Assembly (NCBI GenBank): GCA_028551475.1
Contig: CM052360.1
Span: forward strand, 19,084,501 to 19,148,500
Direction of reading: 5' to 3'
Origin: Casuarina equisetifolia
Lineage: Eukaryota; Streptophyta; Magnoliopsida; Fagales; Casuarinaceae
Length of the DNA: 64,000 nucleotides
The notes below the pieces were generated by a model. It worked only from the letters and a program-made list of their open reading frames with translations. It made no database searches and was not told the origin of the DNA. Positions 60,664-64,000 of this stretch are shown one piece after another; the first letter of the stretch is position 1, and every line of letters starts with the position of its first letter. A program made the translations under genes and the position numbers.

Positions 60664-61400
60664 ATGTGAAACCATTATCAAAGACTTTCCTTCTCTTACA
60701 TTTTGCCTTTGATATCATGCAATTTTGTCTCTTCTTTCCCCCTTTATCAACTAAAAACATATTAAAAACACTAGATAAAAAGAACTCTCCTCCTTGAATC
60801 CTTGTTTAGGAATATAGTAGTCTTATAAGATATCAACCTCCCTTTGGAACCTTATGCCTTAGTCAAATGCATAACCAAAATATCTCAAATAATCATAGAA
60901 TAGATAGAATTGTATTCCCTCTACCAATGTCAAAAGACAATAATGAAGGCATTGATGGAGAATGCCTCTTACATCCTTATTTAGCTATTTAGTCAATAAC
61001 CTCCTAAAATATCAACCTTACATTGAAAGCCTATGTACTAGCCAAACATATAACTAACAAGATCGTAGATAGTCAATAAAATAGACAATAAACTAGAACA
61101 ATCTTATACAAAAAAGTCCAATAAAATCTGGCTAAGACATCCATAATTGCTTTTGTAGCAATTTGATCATTAATATAGTCAACATTGAATAAATCAAGAT
61201 AAAGGTACCAAGAATCACATTGCCTTTATTCCTTCAACGTCATCCTTGATAACATATTGCACCATTTAGTAAATGACAAACTAATCTGAAATTCGGTAGA
61301 TGCAAGAAAACTAGGTCAACAAACTAACAATAGTATTCATCAATTTTTATATCTCAAAATCACAATCCAAATATACCATTAAACACTAATTGAAATGCTC

Positions 61401-62434
61401 TACAAGATTGACCAAAAATACCTAAGAAAACCATCACCAACACATGTGATTGATGCACCAAAGCTTTCTATCTAGCATATGGGCATCACGCACCCAACAA
61501 TGTCATGCACGTGTTGGTCACAGGCCAAATTCATCCACAAGTCCAACTCGTTTCTGGTCACACGTCTCTACTATGTTCCACTACTTTTCTTAACTGTTCT
61601 AATCATTTGATCCCTTCCAGTTGATCGAGCAACCATCATGCCTTGATTTCCTACGTTATTCACAATTCTTCCACAATTATGATCATAGACCACCATAGAT
61701 TAGCTTGCATGTATTCTCCTTTTGCCAAACACTGCAAATCGAGTAGCAAAACACTATCCTCGCTGCCCATTAGTGGATGCATCTCACACAAAACACCAAT
61801 TCACTACATTTCAAATCTGGCCTAAACCCACTTACTAGCTCGACCTACACTTACCCATCTTCGGCTTGCATGATTCGTCTTTTGTGTTCTTGGGCCCAAT
61901 TCGACCCTACATCTCGGCCAACTTTAGATGAACTCCACTTGACCCATCATCTACTGGATGCATCGACTTGCATATTTTTATCACATCCAACCCACTTCCT
62001 AACTAGGTTCTTCCCGACTCGGTTTGACCTTGACTCCACCTGAGTTCGCACATGGCGCTTAATTGAGGTCTTAATTGGAGTCACTTGAGCTGAATCATCT
62101 ATTCAACAATGCCAACACTTTCAACCTCTGTTCCACTGCTTTTGATGATTGTCTAGTGATGTAAACCTCACCAAATGATAGATCAATTAGCCATGAATCT
62201 AGATCTAGTCTTCTATTCTCAAAACAATCTTGTTTTGTGATGTATAAGCATAAATGAATCTTGGAAACCGGGTCCGCTCAAACCTAAAAGAAAACCCACT
62301 TGAAAAAACTCCAATTTTTCATATCGAGGCTAGATCTTCTATTGAAAAACATCAAGGAGAAGTCACCTACCTCTTATTCAATGTTGATCTAGTTTTATTT
62401 ATCCTATGTGATGCTTCCAAGCTTTGTAACTAAA
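61401..62434 (-). other. Leader and gag 5' region of the composite element
   Basis: A single-copy region between unit 2 and the primer site, C-rich on the plus strand at 61500-62050. The ORFs 61643-61825 and 61777-62043 on plus show no family features. Confidence 0.4.
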
Positions 62435-62448
62435 GCTTTAATACCAAT
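62435..62448 (-). other. Primer binding site (tRNA-Met type) of the composite element
   Basis: The minus-strand ATTGGTATTAAAGC matches the TGGTATCAGAGC-type site with C-to-T and G-to-A decay. It abuts the LTR end TGTAACA, which fixes the element's orientation. Confidence 0.7.
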
Positions 62449-63020
62449 TGTTACAAAAACGACTCATCACAAGAACTATATAGATTTATAGATTAAATCA
62501 TAAACACATAAGAGACATAAAATTTGTTGAGGTTTACACCAATACAATGTCTTATATCTCCTACCACTAGTGTAATTATTAGTCCATTGTCATTTTATTA
62601 AGTTTCTTCAAGAGAACATAAAGATACTAATTACAAGACTTATTTACAGCTCTCACATAACTATTCTTAGCACTCACAATAACTCACTCATTAGGTTGCA
62701 TCTTCAATATCTTCACATTAGATTCTCATATGACTAGTGGTTACTACACAAAATAGTGCTATCTAGTTGCCACCTTCAGGAAGCATGAGCTACTACCCTC
62801 AAGAGGCACAACCTACTTTTTGGCCCTCTACTTAGCCGTCTAGGTTTTCCTATAGTCTTCCTTTTTAAGTTAACCCAAAAGGGGGAATTGTAACAAGATA
62901 CTACTAAAACTTCTAACCGAAATTTATTAGGAAACCTACTAGTATATAAGAGAATATCTTCTAGAATATTCTTTAAATGTATCTGGAAAAGATCTAGGCT
63001 TATTTATTTTTACTACAAAT
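62449..63020 (-). repeat. 5' LTR of the composite element
   Basis: The inner edge is fixed by the primer site; the outer edge is approximate. Confidence 0.6.
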
Positions 63021-63412
63021 CTAAAATCGCACGGATCATGTGATTCTCGGGTTGGAGGTGGCGGCTTAGTTGTTACAAGATTAATAAACCAAAATGCATA
63101 TTCGATACTGTAACGTGAACAGTATTTAAATTGAAAACACGAATATGAAGAGAGGTAGAATATTTAAGGTTTCATGGTTGTTGATAAATGTCAAATAGAT
63201 CCAGATGCACCTCCTGGTAAAAATACTAGAAAGAAACTCTTGCCAATCTTGTAGTAGACAACTAAAGATACTTCTGCCAAGCTTGCAGGAAACAACTAGA
63301 AAGATACTCTTGCCAATTTTGTAGTAAATAAATAGAAGGATCCTTAATGAGGATGTGACTGAAGAAACATTTTTTTTTTTCTGTAGACTTCGTAATATGA
63401 AGTGTTACAGGT
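63021..63412. other. Unassigned repeat-like DNA
   Basis: Bases 63205-63340 contain three related phrases around TCTTGCCAATCTTGTAGTA, spaced about 45-50 bp. This is a small decayed tandem repeat. Confidence 0.45.
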
Positions 63413-63626
63413 TTTAAGGTTTCTAAATCCTTTATTGATGTCCTGGTTTGGAGGTTTCTGAATCGATGTCCTGGTTTGAGATCTCTGATTCTTGTATTGA
63501 TGTCCCGGTTTTCAGGTTTCTAAATCCTTATTGATGTCCTGGTTTTGAGGTTGCTGAATCTTTTATTGATGTCCTGCTTTGAGGTTCTGACTCTTTTATT
63601 GATGCCTTGTTTGGAGGTTTCTGAGT
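63413..63626. repeat. Minisatellite, ~35-bp unit, about six copies
   Basis: Unit around GGTTTCTGAATCTTTTATTG followed by ATGTCCTGGTTTTGA, with single-base and small-indel variants. Confidence 0.88.
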
Positions 63627-63629
63627 CTT

Positions 63630-63655
63630 TTATTTATTTATTTATTTATTTATTT
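63630..63655. repeat. (TTTA)n microsatellite
   Basis: Six TTTA units inserted between two CTGAGTCTTTTAT phrases of the preceding minisatellite. Confidence 0.93.
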
Positions 63656-64000
63656 CTGAGTCTTTTATGGTTAGGAGGTTTATGATCGTATTTGAAAGAG
63701 AAGGGATTTGATCTCCCGGCAACCCTTCTTTGCCTTTGACTATGAGGACATGAATTTAGATGCCTTTGTGGTCTGTGATGGACAAATTGAGAGGCTTATT
63801 TAGTCCTGCCGCAGCTAGGTTATCAGATGGATAGCAAAATATCGACCCATGAGAGAACGTAATAGACTTCGCGGAAGTCATCACGCCACGCGCGTAACAC
63901 CCCATAACTCATATGGATTTTTAAAATTCTTTTAAACAAGAAAACGGTAAGAATCAAGATGTCTTTTGATGAAAAGGGGAGTGCCTTGGCCTGTCTAACT
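63656..64000. other. Right edge, unassigned
   Basis: Moderately GC-rich sequence with phrases such as ATCACGCCACGCGCGTAACA. It may belong to a further repeat or gene beyond the window. Nothing can be assigned. Confidence 0.4.

Larger units (their letters stand above)
57736..61400. repeat. Tandem duplication unit 2
   Basis: Starts GACAGACAACTAGCCTTTTA, parallel to unit 1, and ends near TTAAACACTAATTGAAATGC (61379). It is about 700 bp longer than unit 1 because of the extra mitochondrial block and adjoining sequence at 59560-60480. Confidence 0.8.
53540..63020 (-). mobile_element. Decayed LTR retroelement (copia-like gag) containing a duplicated mitochondrial/LINE block
   Basis: Terminal repeats at about 53540-54065 and 62449-63020 share landmarks in the same orientation: CTCACATA(G/A)(T/C)TATTCTTAG, TACCCTCAAGAGG(T/C)(G/A)CAACCTA, and CTAGGTTTTC(T/C)TATAGTCTT. 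A Met-type primer site follows the right-hand LTR on the minus strand, so that one is the 5' LTR. A gag zinc knuckle is recognisable twice (about 60621-60663 and 56776-56817). No intact pol is found. The interior contains two tandem units, about 54780-57735 and 57736-61400, each with flank, mitochondrial/LINE insert and gag segment. Confidence 0.65.

Noticed and set aside
63900..64000. Possible gene start at the right edge
   Set aside because: Too little sequence and no motif or splice signal to support it.
1..64000. Search for CRISPR arrays, operons or a biosynthetic cluster
   Set aside because: The window is eukaryotic. The repeats have no spacer pattern of the CRISPR kind, and the single P450 has no pathway partners nearby.

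Overview
The window looks like nuclear DNA of a woody dicot, most likely a grapevine (Vitis-type) genome. The genes have GT-AG spliceosomal introns, plant-specific families (DUF247, CYP87-type P450), plant LTR retrotransposon lineages and plant mitochondrial cob sequence. The species call is inference; nothing in the window names the organism.

Bases 1-17,000 are the gene-rich part. In order they hold: the first coding exon of a LAZ1/TMEM184-type membrane protein (minus, running off the left edge); a six-exon phosphoglycerate-mutase-fold phosphatase (minus); the Sec1/Munc18 protein SLY1 (plus), which shares a 283-bp divergent promoter with the phosphatase; the regulatory subunit of mitochondrial NAD-isocitrate dehydrogenase (plus, four exons); and a CYP87-like cytochrome P450 (plus). 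All exon joins keep frame except in the P450. That gene has a repeat inserted in its second exon and indels at the end of its fifth coding block.

From 17,000 to the right edge the window is almost entirely mobile DNA, apart from one intact DUF247 gene (minus, 26,107-27,483). A Ty3/gypsy chromovirus-type element (19,259-23,921) has 572-bp LTRs and a perfect 5-bp target duplication, but it lacks most of gag and the protease. Bases 28,300-31,450 are an imperfect triplication carrying a minisatellite-like 60-90-bp unit. Bases 31,930-32,500 are a 215-bp tandem repeat of the same family as the insertion in the P450. Bases 34,699-35,352 form a pair of ~100-bp inverted arms. Bases 36,114-49,468 are a nest: a decayed minus-strand Ty1/copia element is split by one Athila-like solo LTR, bordered by another, and joined at its far end to a complete but dead Athila-like element with an internally truncated 3' LTR. 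A LINE reverse transcriptase remnant follows at about 51 kb.

Bases 53,540-63,020 are the oddest part. They form a decayed minus-strand LTR element with a copia-like gag knuckle and a tRNA-Met primer site. Its interior contains a plant mitochondrial segment (5' part of cob) joined to a LINE fragment, and the whole block is present twice in tandem. The second copy has about 450 bp of extra mitochondrial-looking DNA. The right edge carries a short minisatellite and unassigned sequence.

I found no new biosynthetic cluster, defence system, CRISPR array or tRNA gene. The best leads are the duplicated mitochondrial/LINE/LTR composite, the frame-compatible insertion in the P450 exon, and the repeat triplication upstream of the DUF247 gene.
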